A stretch of 64,000 bases of DNA from Geomonas ferrireducens (GCF_004917065.1 NZ_SSYA01000003.1:890318-954317), one strand, 5' to 3'; positions 16,589 through 25,440 are shown, numbered from the stretch's first letter. The notes: a model not told the origin generated them from the sequence alone. Numbers and translations are program-made.

Positions 16589-16822
16589 CTATGCTGCATG
16601 TTGGTTGGCATCGGCGTTGGCTTTATCAATCCACTCACGCAGGGTGTCAACAGACCACGCGGCTGTACGTGGGCCAAGCTTAACGGGGGCCGGGAAACGC
16701 CCCTCACGGATGGCTTGGTAAATTGCGGATTTTGACCAGGGGATTACTGCCAGGACTTGCGGGAGACGAACAAAGCCGGTGGAAGGAAGGGGCATTACGG
16801 GGGAAGTGTTTTTGCTTTTCAT
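16589..16822 (-). CDS. AlpA-family regulator/excisionase
   Basis: This 77-residue protein is a typical AlpA-like winged helix: GFVRLPQVLAVIPWSKSAIY, then QAIREGRFPAPVKLGPRTAAWSVDTLREWI. AlpA proteins activate integrase or act in excision of P4-like elements. GGAGG lies eight bases before the ATG. Upstream is an inverted repeat TTAGTGT/ACACTAA (16841-16866), a likely operator. The gene is separated from the integrase by an A/T-rich gap holding the integrase terminator. Confidence 0.85.
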   Translation of the reverse strand: MKSKNTSPVMPLPSTGFVRLPQVLAVIPWSKSAIYQAIREGRFPAPVKLGPRTAAWSVDTLREWIDKANADANQHAA

Positions 16823-16840
16823 TCGGTGAACCTCCTTGTG

Positions 16841-16866
16841 TTAGTGTCCTACTAGGTCCACACTAA
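16841..16866. promoter_or_regulatory. Inverted repeat before the AlpA-like gene
   Basis: TTAGTGT and ACACTAA flank a 12-base spacer that includes CCTACTAGG. It is 19 bp from the AlpA start, an autoregulation-type position. The function is inferred. Confidence 0.45.
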
Positions 16867-16932
16867 GGCGATAAAGTCAGCTTGTCAATGGTCACCGATT
16901 TGGAATTTACTCTATGTAGTGTTGAATATTAC

Positions 16933-16953
16933 ATAAATGAAACTTACATTTAT
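16933..16953. repeat. ATAAATG/CATTTAT inverted repeat in an A/T-rich gap
   Basis: A perfect 7-bp inverted repeat with a 7-base spacer lies in the most A/T-rich part of the element (about 16900-17000). It may be an operator or part of a replication origin; there is no further evidence. Confidence 0.35.
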
Positions 16954-17035
16954 AAATAATAACAGTAAGTCTAGGTTGCAATAATGTAATAGAAGCAAAC
17001 GAACCGTGATATGTTCTTGTCCTATGGTTGCCTGT

Positions 17036-17068
17036 AACAAAAAAGGGCCTCCGTTTCTGGAAGCCCTT
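17036..17068 (-). terminator. Integrase terminator
   Basis: On the minus strand AAGGGC and GCCCTT pair around a 14-base loop, followed by a run of T. It lies about 35 bp beyond the integrase stop. Confidence 0.75.
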
Positions 17069-17101
17069 CACATTTCGAGTGCATGCCGATCTATTGTTAT
17101 T

Positions 17102-18322
17102 TCATGCCGCCCCAGTCTTGAACGGTAAAACCTTCGCGCCGACCTTCAACCCTTCCAGGTAATCCGCCCACAACTGCATCATCTTTTTGCGCTCCGCAAG
17201 GTGGGCCGTCCTGTTGTATGCTCGACCGTTGGGGTCCTTCACTGCGTGGGCAAGCTGGTGTTCAATGAAGTCGGGGCGTACCTGGAGCACTTCATCAAGG
17301 ATCGTCCGTGCCATTGCTCTGAAACCGTGCCCGGTCATTTCATCTTTGTCAAAGCCCAGCCGTCTCAGGGCCGCATTTACTGCATTGTTGCTCATGGGGC
17401 GGTGGAAGGAACGGCCCGACGGGAAAAGGTAACGGCTCCCGCCTGTCAGGGCCTGCAACTCCTTCAGGATCGTGACCGCCTGAGCAGCGAGCGGCACAAT
17501 GTGCGACTCCTTCATCTTCATACGCTCTGCGGGGATATTCCACTGTTCATTGTCGAAGTCGATCTCTGACCATTCGGCGTTTCGCAATTCACCGGGCCGG
17601 ACAAAGGCGAGGGGGGCGAGTTGAAGGGCGCACTTTACTGGGAACGTCCCTTGGTAGCCGTCAATTGCCCGTAACAGTTCAGCGACCTGTTTCGGTTCCG
17701 TTATGGCGGCGTGGTGTTTTTTGCGACGAGGAGGCAGGGCACCTTTAAGGTCGCCGGTGGGGTCACGCTCTGCCCGTCCTGTTGCTACGGCATAGCGGAA
17801 GATTTGCCCACACATGATCTGTATCCGGTGGGCCGTTTCCAAGGCACCGCGCGATTCAACGCGCCTCAGTACCTTGAGAACGTCGGGAGCTTTGATGTCC
17901 TCGATAGGGCATGCACCGATGGAAGGGAAGACGTTTTGCACCAGTCGCCGCATGAGCATGTCGGCATAGCCACTGGTCCAGGTGGGGGTGTACTTGGTGT
18001 GCCACTCCCGCGCTACCACCTCAAAGCTGTTGGCTGTCTTGTCAGCGAAGGCTGCTTTTTGAGCCTTTTTCACAGCGTTGGGGTCCACCCCGGCTGCGAG
18101 TTGCCTTCTTGCTACGTCTTTCCTTGCTCTTGCCTCCGCGAGGGAGACTTCAGGGTAGGTGCCTAGGGCAAGTACCTTTTCCTTCCCTCCATAGCGGTAC
18201 TTGAGACGCCAGCACTTGCCTCCCGCTGGGGTCACCAGAAGATACATCCCGTCACTGTCAGAAAGCTTTACCTGCTTTTCTCCCGGTTTAACATTCCTTG
18301 CCTTTACGTCTGTCAGGGCCAC
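17102..18322 (-). CDS. Tyrosine-recombinase integrase (P4-type, DUF4102 arm domain)
   Basis: This 406-residue integrase catalyses site-specific insertion and excision of the element. Residues 1-90 are the arm-binding DUF4102 domain (LTDVKARNVKPGEKQ...). The core SAM-like domain follows, then the catalytic domain with R242 (VRPGELR), H332-x-x-R335 (GHGFRA), H359 and nucleophile Y369 (GRAYNR), so all catalytic residues are present. It reads away from tRNA-Arg(CCG), whose 3' end begins about 180 bp upstream. Between them are an inverted GGGGGTATTG/CAATACCCCC pair and a terminator, giving a complete attachment region. Confidence 0.95.
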   Translation of the reverse strand: MALTDVKARNVKPGEKQVKLSDSDGMYLLVTPAGGKCWRLKYRYGGKEKVLALGTYPEVSLAEARARKDVARRQLAAGVDPNAVKKAQKAAFADKTANSFEVVAREWHTKYTPTWTSGYADMLMRRLVQNVFPSIGACPIEDIKAPDVLKVLRRVESRGALETAHRIQIMCGQIFRYAVATGRAERDPTGDLKGALPPRRKKHHAAITEPKQVAELLRAIDGYQGTFPVKCALQLAPLAFVRPGELRNAEWSEIDFDNEQWNIPAERMKMKESHIVPLAAQAVTILKELQALTGGSRYLFPSGRSFHRPMSNNAVNAALRRLGFDKDEMTGHGFRAMARTILDEVLQVRPDFIEHQLAHAVKDPNGRAYNRTAHLAERKKMMQLWADYLEGLKVGAKVLPFKTGAA

Positions 18323-18338
18323 GGCTGCACCTCCAACT

Positions 18339-18396
18339 GGGGGTATTGTTTCCGGCTTGGGGGGATTTATACCTTAAAACTACCCCCAATACCCCC
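18339..18396. repeat. Inverted TACCCCC-type repeats, right arm-site candidate
   Basis: GGGGGTATTG (18339-18348) is a perfect inverted copy of CAATACCCCC (18387-18396). The latter overlaps TACCCCCAATA (18381-18391), also found at the left end. They sit 17-75 bp before the integrase start, so they may serve as arm sites and repress integrase. Confidence 0.5.
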
Positions 18397-18414
18397 GGCT
18401 GTCAATGCCCTTTG

Positions 18415-18430
18415 GTGCACGTTTGTGCAC
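18415..18430. repeat. Two GTGCAC palindromes, 10-bp period
   Basis: GTGCAC at 18415-18420 and 18425-18430 within related 10-mers lie between the arm repeats and the attachment core. They are candidate accessory-protein (excisionase or IHF-like) sites; evidence is positional only. Confidence 0.3.
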
Positions 18431-18440
18431 AAATGAAAAC

Positions 18441-18466
18441 AAAAAAGCCCCGATTTCTCAGGGCTT
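18441..18466 (-). terminator. tRNA-side terminator carried by the element
   Basis: On the minus strand AAGCCC and GGGCTT flank a 10-base loop, followed by a T run. It lies 35 bp beyond the tRNA 3' end, and replaces the displaced terminator at 10624-10653. Confidence 0.7.
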
Positions 18467-18500
18467 CTTGTTCCAATATGGAAGATGCTGCATTTAAAGT

Positions 18501-18577
18501 TGGTGGGCGAGATGGGATTCGAACCCATGACCCCTGGCTTCGGAGGCCAGTACTCTATCCAACTGAGCTACCCGCCC
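18501..18577 (-). tRNA. tRNA-Arg (anticodon CCG)
   Basis: The minus strand gives a 77-nt tRNA with encoded CCA. The acceptor stem is GGGCGGG/CTCGCCC with one G-U pair, the D-arm contains AGCTCAGTTGGATAGAGT, the anticodon arm is CTGGC-CTCCGAA-GCCAG, and the T-arm carries GGTTCGAATCC. The anticodon CCG reads the CGG arginine codon. The 3' half includes the proposed integration core GGCGAGATG (plus strand, 18506-18514) of the adjacent element, which leaves the tRNA intact. Confidence 0.97.
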
Positions 18578-18694
18578 TGAAAATCTATCAGCTAGACAAA
18601 GAAGTCAATTGACGTGACATAACGGTCCATTCACAAGACCAAAGACCTATTCAATACACTATTTCTGGGACCAACTCAAGGTGAAAGTTTAAAA

Positions 18695-19387
18695 TCATTT
18701 GGTCATCGTTCCATACACCGGGACGGTGATCTCTTTTTTCTGCGTGCTGTTGGTCACTATGTGCAGGTAGCCGCTCAGCACTTTCGCTTCCGGTTTTGCC
18801 TGTGCCGAAACTTCTATCGTCCCGGTCTCTCCAGGATCCAGTTCTCTCTTCCTGATCACCGGCTTTATCTGCAGCGATGACGACGTGACGTTCACGGCGA
18901 GAAGCTTTACCGTGCCTGCCCCGTTGTTGGTGACCTTCAGTACGCCTTTGGTGGCGAAGCTGCTGCTCACCGGTCCGAGGCTCAACTGGCGCGGGATCAC
19001 CTGCAGTTCTTCTGTTACCGTCCCTTCCATGCTGAAGGTGTAGCTCGGACTCTTCCCGGCGTTGCTGGTGAGGGTAACCGTCTTGACCACTTTTCCCGAA
19101 AACGAGGTTGAATCGAAGGTTACTTCGATGGTGGCACTCTTGCCGGGGGGGACGACGGTGGTGGACGGCTTCACGGCGGTGCAGCCGCAGGACGCCTCCA
19201 GCTTCTTTATCTGCAGCGGTGCATCGCCGCCGTTTCTGACTTTAAAGGTATGCTGTACCTTTCTTCCCTGGGCAACGCTGCCGAAATTGAAGCTGCCTTG
19301 GTCGACGATCACTTCCGGTGCAGCCCAGGCCATCGTGACGGTGAGGGAATTAATAAGAAGGGCGTAAAGGATGCGGCGCAATTTCAT
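18695..19387 (-). CDS. Exported DUF1573 protein
   Basis: The ATG at 19387 is preferred because AGAGG lies six bases before it, while the ATG six codons upstream has no ribosome site. The 230-residue product has a signal peptide (MKLRRILYALLINSLTVTMAWA). A DUF1573/ASH-like immunoglobulin-fold domain follows, with FNFGSVAQGRKVQHTFKVRN and LEASCGCTAVKPS, and a second related domain. Such proteins are extracytoplasmic and of unknown role. It is divergent from the zinc-ribbon gene at 19545 and faces tRNA-Arg. Confidence 0.88.
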   Translation of the reverse strand: MKLRRILYALLINSLTVTMAWAAPEVIVDQGSFNFGSVAQGRKVQHTFKVRNGGDAPLQIKKLEASCGCTAVKPSTTVVPPGKSATIEVTFDSTSFSGKVVKTVTLTSNAGKSPSYTFSMEGTVTEELQVIPRQLSLGPVSSSFATKGVLKVTNNGAGTVKLLAVNVTSSSLQIKPVIRKRELDPGETGTIEVSAQAKPEAKVLSGYLHIVTNSTQKKEITVPVYGTMTK

Positions 19388-19464
19388 GTGGTACCTCTTC
19401 TTCATATGAGGGATTTAGCACATCGGAGATATATACCACAAAGGCGCTGGAGCGACCAGAATGA

Positions 19465-19493
19465 TTGACACTATAATTTGCTTCTGTTATAGA
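19465..19493 (+). promoter_or_regulatory. Near-consensus sigma-70 promoter for the zinc-ribbon gene
   Basis: TTGACA (19465-19470), a 17-base spacer and TATAGA (19488-19493) lie about 50 bp before the ATG at 19545. Confidence 0.75.
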
Positions 19494-19544
19494 AAAACGT
19501 TGGAAAAATTAATGTGACGCTGTGCTAACAAGTTCGGAGGGTCG

Positions 19545-21488
19545 ATGATACTCCAATGCGACCAATGCAATACAAAGTTCAGGCTGGACGACTCTAAGCT
19601 TAAGCCGGGGGGCGTGAAGGTACGTTGTTCCAAGTGCCGTCACGTCTTCGTTGCCGGAGCGGAGCAGAAGCCGGAAGAATCGGACTTCGATGCCCTGCTC
19701 TCGGGATTGGGCGCTCCGGCGCCGGCCCAGGCCGAGGCTGAGGTCTCCGCTGCCGCGCCGCAGGCCGAGGCCGAGCCCTCAGCAGAGGCTCCTAAACCCG
19801 CCGAAGAGGAAGACGGCCTGGATTTCGGCTCCATAAACATCGAGACCGGGGTTCCTACCGGCAAGGAAGAGCCCGCTGCCGGCGCCGCCGGACCATCCTT
19901 TGACGAGTTCGAGTTCAGTGCGGAACCGGTGGCTGCAGCCGCGAAGGCTCCTGCTGCAGCTGATCTGGATTTCGGGGAATTATCCTTCGACGAGACGCCC
20001 GCCGCACCGAAAACGGAGCCGGCTCCTGCTGCCGCAGCCGGCGGACTTGACTTCGGGGAGCTCTCTTTCGACGAGACGCCTGCGGCGGTGAAAGAGGAGC
20101 CTGTTGCTGAGGCGGCTTCCGCATCGGTCGACTTCGGCGAATTCTCCTTCGAGGAGACGTCCACTGCGGTGAAAGAAGAGGCAGCTCCCGCGGAAACGTC
20201 CACGTCGGCCGACTTCGGCGAATTCTCCTTTGACGAGACTCCAGCGGCACCTGTGGAAAAGGCCCCGGAGGCTGCGGGCGAAGGGATCGATTTCGGGGAG
20301 TTCTCGTTCGAAGAGACGCCCGCTGCAGCGAAGGAAGAGCCCGCCCCCGCCCCCGCTGCCGCGACTGATGATTTCGATTTCGGCGAGTTCTCTTTCGACG
20401 AGCCCCATGCCGCCACCAAGGAGGAAACTCCTGCGGTTGGCGCGGCGTCTGATGCCGGCGAATTTTCCTTCGACGAAGCTCCGGCACCTGCCGCGAGTGC
20501 TGCTCCAGCGGGAGAATCGTTCGACTTCGGCGATTTCTCCTTCGAAGAGCAGGCCGCAGCCGAGGCTCAAGAGCCCGCCGGACCTTCGTCCGCAGGCTTT
20601 GAGTCTTTCGCGGCTGAAGAAGAGGCTTCCGCGCCGCAGCAGCCTGCGGTCGCCGAGCCGGCACCTCCTACTGCCGCTGCCGGTGAGTTTTCCTTGGGCG
20701 GGTTCTCTTTCGGAGCGAAATCCGAAGAGCCTCCTGCCGGAGAGGGGACACCCGCCGAACCCGTGGCGCCTGTAGGTGCCGCGGCGGTCGAAGACGAGGC
20801 CGCCAAAACGGCCGCCAAATCCTCGTCTCTTGATTTCAGCTTCGGGGACAAATCGTTTGCCGCTTCGGTTCCCGATGAGGCTTTTGACGACGAGCTTCCG
20901 CCTCTCTCCATATCTTCGAGACGCAAGGGGCGCTCGGTGCTCACCATCGCCGTCGTGACCATCTGCATGGTCGTCGTGCTCGCCCTCACCGGCGCCGGGC
21001 TTTACGTGCTGCAAAGCGGGCCGGACGCGCTTAAAAAGCTCGACAAGCTCGGCATCGGCTTTGTCGCCAAGTGGTTCGGCATGGAGGTCCCGGAAGAGGG
21101 GCGCATCACCATCAAAAACCCTCTTGCCTCCTTCCACCAGAACAAGGAAGCCGGTGAGCTCTTCGTCGTGACCGGCGAGGCGGTGAACTCCTTCCGCAAG
21201 GCGCGCGCCTCGATCCAGGTGAAGGTGAGCATCTTCGATAAAGCGGGCAGGGTGCTGCTGCAAAAGACAGCCTACTGCGGCAACCGGCTCTCCGACGAAC
21301 AGCTGAGTACGCTCCCCGTAGCGAAAATCGACTCGATCATGAACAACCAGTTCGGCGACTCCCTTTCGAACCTGGGCGTCAAACCGGACCAGTCCATCGG
21401 CTTCGTCGTCGCCCTCGCCAACGTTCCCAAGGAGGCGGCGGATTTCGGCGTCGAGGTGGTCGGCTCGACGGTGGCTGCCGGACAGTAA
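19545..21488 (+). CDS. Zinc-ribbon (MJ0042) / DUF3426 membrane protein with DFGEFSF repeats
   Basis: This 647-residue protein starts with an MJ0042-type zinc ribbon (C5-x2-C8 ... C28-x2-C31). A long acidic, Ala/Pro/Glu-rich linker (about 45-450) carries at least eight copies of a D-F-G-E-(F/L)-S-F-(D/E)-E unit every 25-30 residues. One transmembrane helix follows (VLTIAVVTICMVVVLALTGAGLYVL), then a C-terminal DUF3426 domain. The topology suggests a cytoplasmic sensor or scaffold tethered to the inner membrane, with DUF3426 outside. Family function is poorly known. GGAGG four bases before the ATG and a strong promoter support expression. Confidence 0.85.
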   Translation: MILQCDQCNTKFRLDDSKLKPGGVKVRCSKCRHVFVAGAEQKPEESDFDALLSGLGAPAPAQAEAEVSAAAPQAEAEPSAEAPKPAEEEDGLDFGSINIETGVPTGKEEPAAGAAGPSFDEFEFSAEPVAAAAKAPAAADLDFGELSFDETPAAPKTEPAPAAAAGGLDFGELSFDETPAAVKEEPVAEAASASVDFGEFSFEETSTAVKEEAAPAETSTSADFGEFSFDETPAAPVEKAPEAAGEGIDFGEFSFEETPAAAKEEPAPAPAAATDDFDFGEFSFDEPHAATKEETPAVGAASDAGEFSFDEAPAPAASAAPAGESFDFGDFSFEEQAAAEAQEPAGPSSAGFESFAAEEEASAPQQPAVAEPAPPTAAAGEFSLGGFSFGAKSEEPPAGEGTPAEPVAPVGAAAVEDEAAKTAAKSSSLDFSFGDKSFAASVPDEAFDDELPPLSISSRRKGRSVLTIAVVTICMVVVLALTGAGLYVLQSGPDALKKLDKLGIGFVAKWFGMEVPEEGRITIKNPLASFHQNKEAGELFVVTGEAVNSFRKARASIQVKVSIFDKAGRVLLQKTAYCGNRLSDEQLSTLPVAKIDSIMNNQFGDSLSNLGVKPDQSIGFVVALANVPKEAADFGVEVVGSTVAAGQ

Positions 21489-21511
21489 AACGGGTAGGGG
21501 ATGAAAAATGG

Positions 21512-21540
21512 AAAAGGCCGGCTTAAAAGCCGGCCTTTTT
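21512..21540. terminator. Bidirectional terminator between convergent genes
   Basis: AAAGGCCGGCTT / AAGCCGGCCTTT forms a 12-bp stem bounded by A and T runs, separating the zinc-ribbon gene from the amidase. Confidence 0.85.
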
Positions 21541-21563
21541 GCGTTTGGAAGGTGTCTTGTCTC

Positions 21564-22829
21564 TCAGGCGGGTGCCTTGTTCAATGCGGTGATGTACCCC
21601 TTGATGCCGGCTAAGATGCCGTCGGCGGTCACCTCCTGGTAGTGCGGGTCCTTGAGCTTCTGTTCGTCCCGCTCGTTGCTCAAAAACGCGGTCTCCACCA
21701 GGATGCTCGGCATGGTAGCACCCACGAGTACGTAGAAGGGGCCCTGCTTCACTCCGAGGTTCTTCACCGTCGGGTACGCCGAGAGCGCCTTTTTGTGCAG
21801 TGCCTTCTGTACCTCCTCCGCGAGATGCGCGGAGTCGTTCAGCTTGTAGTTCGCCATCAGGTCGAAAAGGACGGCCTGCAGGGTGCTTACCTTCTCAAGG
21901 CTTGTGCCGTTTTCCTTGGCGGCCAACTGCGCCACCTTCTCGGTCTTGGCGAGGTTCAGATAGTAGGTCTCGATGCCGTTGGCGCCGTGGTTCAGCGAGG
22001 CGTTCGCGTGGATTGAGACGAAAAGATCGGCCCCCACCTTGTTGGCGATCGCGGTTCTCTCCTGCAGCTCGATGAAGACGTCGGTGGAGCGGGTCATCAC
22101 GACATCGATTCCGAGCTCTTCGCGGATCTTACGGGCCAGGTCCAGGCCGATCTGCAGCACGATGTCCTTCTCCCTCGTGCCAGAGGGGCTGACCGCGCCC
22201 GGGTCGTGCCCGCCGTGCCCCGGGTCGACCACGATCCTCCTGATCCTACCCGGCTTGAACCTTTTGGGCTCCTTTGCCTTCTGCGGCTTCTCGGGCGCGG
22301 TGAGCTTGTCGGCCTGCTTCGGTTCGGCCGGGGTGCTCTCGATCACCTCCCGGGAGGCCGAGATCTCCTGCCTGCGGTCTCCCTTGATGTCGATGATGAT
22401 GCGGTAGGGATCCGAGAAGGTGAAGACCTTGTATTCCTTGATGCTGTCCAGATCGAGAACGACCCTGACCGTGGAGGGGGCGAACTGGGCGATGCGGACG
22501 CTTTTTAAAAGTCCGTCACCGACGGTCAAGTCTTTCACGCCGGGGTTTAGGTGGGTACCCGGCAGGTCGAGATAAAGGCGGCCGGGAAGCTTGTGATGCT
22601 CGAATGCCACCTCCTTGTCAGCGGCTATGGATACGCGGGTGTAGTCCGGGGTGGACCAGTGCCTGAGTTCGGTCACCGGGGTAAGACCGGTAAGCGGCGC
22701 GGCGCCCGCCGCCTCGACGAGCCAGGGGGAGAGCAGCATCCCGCCCTGGGCCGCCAGCGTCCGGCAAGCAAGCCACCGGTAGTAAGGGGGGATCAGCCCG
22801 AGGTATTTAACGAACTCCCTGCGTTTCAT
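21564..22829 (-). CDS. N-acetylmuramoyl-L-alanine amidase (AMIN + Amidase_3), Tat-exported
   Basis: This periplasmic enzyme should cleave the peptide from peptidoglycan during cell separation. The N-terminus MKRREFVKYLG matches a twin-arginine signal (RREFVK), as for AmiA/AmiC-type amidases. An AMIN domain spans about 48-150, then a Lys/Pro linker and the Amidase_3 domain from about 198. Zinc and catalytic residues are visible: H205 (DPGHGG), E220 (GTREKD), H274 (SIHAN) and the Glu of VETAFLSN. The 421-residue length is typical. It directly follows mutS (one base between stop and start), so the two are co-transcribed. Confidence 0.93.
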   Translation of the reverse strand: MKRREFVKYLGLIPPYYRWLACRTLAAQGGMLLSPWLVEAAGAAPLTGLTPVTELRHWSTPDYTRVSIAADKEVAFEHHKLPGRLYLDLPGTHLNPGVKDLTVGDGLLKSVRIAQFAPSTVRVVLDLDSIKEYKVFTFSDPYRIIIDIKGDRRQEISASREVIESTPAEPKQADKLTAPEKPQKAKEPKRFKPGRIRRIVVDPGHGGHDPGAVSPSGTREKDIVLQIGLDLARKIREELGIDVVMTRSTDVFIELQERTAIANKVGADLFVSIHANASLNHGANGIETYYLNLAKTEKVAQLAAKENGTSLEKVSTLQAVLFDLMANYKLNDSAHLAEEVQKALHKKALSAYPTVKNLGVKQGPFYVLVGATMPSILVETAFLSNERDEQKLKDPHYQEVTADGILAGIKGYITALNKAPA

Positions 22830-22830
22830 C

Positions 22831-25440
22831 TCACATCATCCTTTTTAGTTCATCCACGAGGTTGAGCGCCTCGAGCGGCGTTAAGAGCGCCACTTCCACC
22901 TCTTTCAGCCTCTCCCTGATGAGATCCTCGCCGGCATCGAATAGCGACAGTTGCGGGGACGGGACGGGGGCCTTCTTGCCGCGCGCCAGGCGCGGAACGC
23001 CCCCCTCGCCGTACTCCCCCTTTTCCAGGTTGAGGAGTATCTCCTTGGCCCGGTCGATAACCGCCTGCGGCAGCCCGGCCAGGCGTGCGACCTGGATGCC
23101 GTAGGAGTGCGAGGCGCCGCCAGGAACGATCTTTCTCAGGAAGATGATGCGTTCGTTCCACTCGCGGACCGCGATGTTGAAGTTCTTGATGCCTTGGCGC
23201 GTGACGGCGAGTTCGGTCAACTCGTGGTAGTGGGTGGCGAAAAGCGTCTTCGCGGCATGCGCCTTGTTGTCGTGCAGGAATTCGGCGACGGCCCACGCGA
23301 TGGAGACGCCGTCGAAGGTGGAGGTGCCCCGGCCGATCTCGTCCAGGATGACGAGACTCTTCGCCGTGGCTCCCCTTAATATGGCGGCGCTCTCCATCAT
23401 CTCCACCATGAAGGTCGAGTGCCCGCGGGCCAGGTTGTCCGAGGCGCCGACGCGGGTGAAGATCCTGTCCACGAGCGGGATGCGCGCCCGCTCGGCCGGA
23501 ACGAAGCTGCCCATCTGCGCCATCAGGGTGATGAGGGCTACCTGGCGCATGAAGGTTGACTTACCCGCCATGTTCGGGCCGGTGATGATGATCAGCTGGT
23601 TCTCGCCGTTGTCGAGGAGCGTGTCGTTCGGGACGAAGCGCTCGGCGGCGTAGAGGTCCTCGATGACGGGGTGTCTCCCCTCGGTGATGGAGAGCTCGGT
23701 CCCCTCGTGCACCTCCGGACGGCAGTACCCCTTGTCGTGGGCGAGTTCGGCGATCGAGGCTATGACGTCCAGACAGGCGAGGCGGTCCGCGCTTCTGGCG
23801 ATCCGCTCACCCTGGGCCGCAGCGGCCTCGCGCACCTCCTGGAACAGGGCGAACTCGAGGTCCTTGATCCTGTCCTCGGCGCCCAGCACCTTCTCCTCGT
23901 ACTCCTTGAGCTCCGGCGTGATGTAGCGCTCGGCGTTGGCGAGGGTCTGTCTCCGGATGTAGTCCTCGGGGATGGACGAGACGTTCGCCTTCGTTACCTC
24001 GATGTAGTAGCCGAAGACCTTGTTGTAGCGGATCTTCAGCGAGGTGATCCCGGTGCGCGCCTTCTCCTGTGCCTCAAGGCGGGCGATGAAACCCTTCCCC
24101 TCGCGGCTTATGGCGCGCAGCTCGTCGAGCTCGCCGTTATAGCCGTCTGCGATGATGCCCCCATCGCGCAGCACGAAAGGAGGATCCTCGACGATGGCGC
24201 GGGTGATCAGGTCGCAGATCTCGGTAAGGGGGTCGATGCCGGCGTCAAGCTCCTTCAGATACGGCGCGCCGCATTCGGCGAGTTTCTCCTTGATGCCGGG
24301 AAGCCTCGAGAGCGATGAGTTGAGGGCGGCGAGATCCTTGGCCGAGGCGGAGGCGAGGCTAATGCGTCCGTTCAGCCGCTCGAGGTCGTAGACCCCGGAG
24401 AGGAGGTTCTTCAGCTCCGCGCGCACCCCGGGAGCCTCGATCAGTTCCTGCACCGCATCCTGACGCAGGCGGATCTTCGCGAGGTCCATGAGGGGGTAGT
24501 TGATCCACTGCTTGAGTTTTCTCCCCCCCATCGCGGTCACGGTCCGGTCCATGAGCCCCAGAAGGGAACCTCTGCGTTTCCCCTCGGAGATGGTGGCGGT
24601 CAGCTCCAGGTTGCGCCTCGTGGACTCGTCCAGGAGGAGGTGCTGGCTCTCACTGTAGGGGGTTATCCCGGTCACGTGCGGCGCGTTCCCCTTCTGGGTG
24701 TCGACCAGGTAGTGCAGGATCGCTCCGGCGGCGAGCAGAGCGGTGGGGAGCCCCTCGCACCCGAGCGTCTCGGCGGTGGCGCCCTTGAACTGGTTGCCGA
24801 TCAGACGTTTGCAGTAGTCGGCATCGTAGACCCACTCCTCGAAGAAGGTGAGGCTGCGGTCATTTTTCAGATGCGCCACATCCTTCGCCTTCGGCTCTTC
24901 ACGGAAGGTGGCGGGGAGGATGATCTCGCGCGGCGCGATGCACGCCACCTCGGCGAGTGCTGCCTGCAGCCCGGCGAGTTCGGTGACCCGGAATTCACCG
25001 GTGGAGAGGTCCAGGTAGGAAAGGCCGTAGCACTCGCCGTCGCAGCAAAGGGCTAAGAGGTAGTTGTTTTCCTTCGGGGAGAGCGAGGCGTCCTCGACGA
25101 CGAGGCCGGGGGTGACCACCCGCACCACCTCGCGCTTGACGATCCCCTTGGCGAGTTTCGGGTCTTCGGCCTGCTCGCAGATGGCCACCTTTTCGCCCGC
25201 CTCGACCAGCTTCGCGATGTACGGGGCGCAGGAGTGATAGGGGACGCCGCAAAGCGGGACTTCGGATCCGTCGGCGTTTTTGCCGCGCGAGGTGAGGGTG
25301 ATACCGAGGATGCGGGAGGCTTTCACCGCATCATCGAGGAACATCTCGTAGAAGTCGCCGCATCTGAAAAAGAGGATCGCGTCGGGATGTTCAGCCTTGA
25401 TCTCGAGGAACTGCCGCATCATAGGTGTTATTTCAGACAT
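22831..25440 (-). CDS. mutS: DNA mismatch repair protein MutS
   Basis: MutS recognises mismatches and recruits MutL. The ATG at 25440 ([15 protein letters not shown]) gives 869 residues, the normal length; an upstream extension lacks family sequence. The mismatch-binding motif CGDFYEMF (about residues 25-32), the clamp and lever region, and the ATPase with Walker [14 protein letters not shown] and the [12 protein letters not shown] motif are all intact. The [11 protein letters not shown]-type segment reads [15 protein letters not shown]. It is first in an operon with the amidase. Confidence 0.97.
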   Translation of the reverse strand: MSEITPMMRQFLEIKAEHPDAILFFRCGDFYEMFLDDAVKASRILGITLTSRGKNADGSEVPLCGVPYHSCAPYIAKLVEAGEKVAICEQAEDPKLAKGIVKREVVRVVTPGLVVEDASLSPKENNYLLALCCDGECYGLSYLDLSTGEFRVTELAGLQAALAEVACIAPREIILPATFREEPKAKDVAHLKNDRSLTFFEEWVYDADYCKRLIGNQFKGATAETLGCEGLPTALLAAGAILHYLVDTQKGNAPHVTGITPYSESQHLLLDESTRRNLELTATISEGKRRGSLLGLMDRTVTAMGGRKLKQWINYPLMDLAKIRLRQDAVQELIEAPGVRAELKNLLSGVYDLERLNGRISLASASAKDLAALNSSLSRLPGIKEKLAECGAPYLKELDAGIDPLTEICDLITRAIVEDPPFVLRDGGIIADGYNGELDELRAISREGKGFIARLEAQEKARTGITSLKIRYNKVFGYYIEVTKANVSSIPEDYIRRQTLANAERYITPELKEYEEKVLGAEDRIKDLEFALFQEVREAAAAQGERIARSADRLACLDVIASIAELAHDKGYCRPEVHEGTELSITEGRHPVIEDLYAAERFVPNDTLLDNGENQLIIITGPNMAGKSTFMRQVALITLMAQMGSFVPAERARIPLVDRIFTRVGASDNLARGHSTFMVEMMESAAILRGATAKSLVILDEIGRGTSTFDGVSIAWAVAEFLHDNKAHAAKTLFATHYHELTELAVTRQGIKNFNIAVREWNERIIFLRKIVPGGASHSYGIQVARLAGLPQAVIDRAKEILLNLEKGEYGEGGVPRLARGKKAPVPSPQLSLFDAGEDLIRERLKEVEVALLTPLEALNLVDELKRMM

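Larger units (their letters stand above)
10680..18514. mobile_element. Integrated element in tRNA-Arg (satellite- or prophage-remnant-like)
   Basis: The right end is marked by a tyrosine integrase next to tRNA-Arg(CCG). The left end is proposed at 10680, where the 9-mer GGCGAGATG of the tRNA acceptor/T-arm reappears, next to a tRNA-type terminator. TACCCCCAATA repeats lie just inside both ends (10753 and 18381), as expected for integrase arm sites. Cargo in order from the integrase: AlpA-like protein, small protein, TOPRIM primase-like protein, three small phage-type proteins, a 431-residue protein, two short plus-strand genes and a Sel1 protein. No portal, capsid, tail or large terminase is visible. 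The 9-bp core is short, so the left border is less certain than the right. Confidence 0.7.

Noticed and set aside
18582-18608. Promoter for tRNA-Arg (TTGACT ... TAGATT)
   Set aside because: The start would fall inside the tRNA itself and the spacing is too short.
19680-20600. Possible CRISPR array or tandem DNA repeat
   Set aside because: The periodicity is at protein level (variable codons, unequal spacing) inside a reading frame; there are no uniform spacers.
19980-21263. 427-residue minus-strand reading in the repeat-rich gene
   Set aside because: Mirror of the DFGEFSF repeats, composed of low-complexity Arg/Gly sequence without a start signal.
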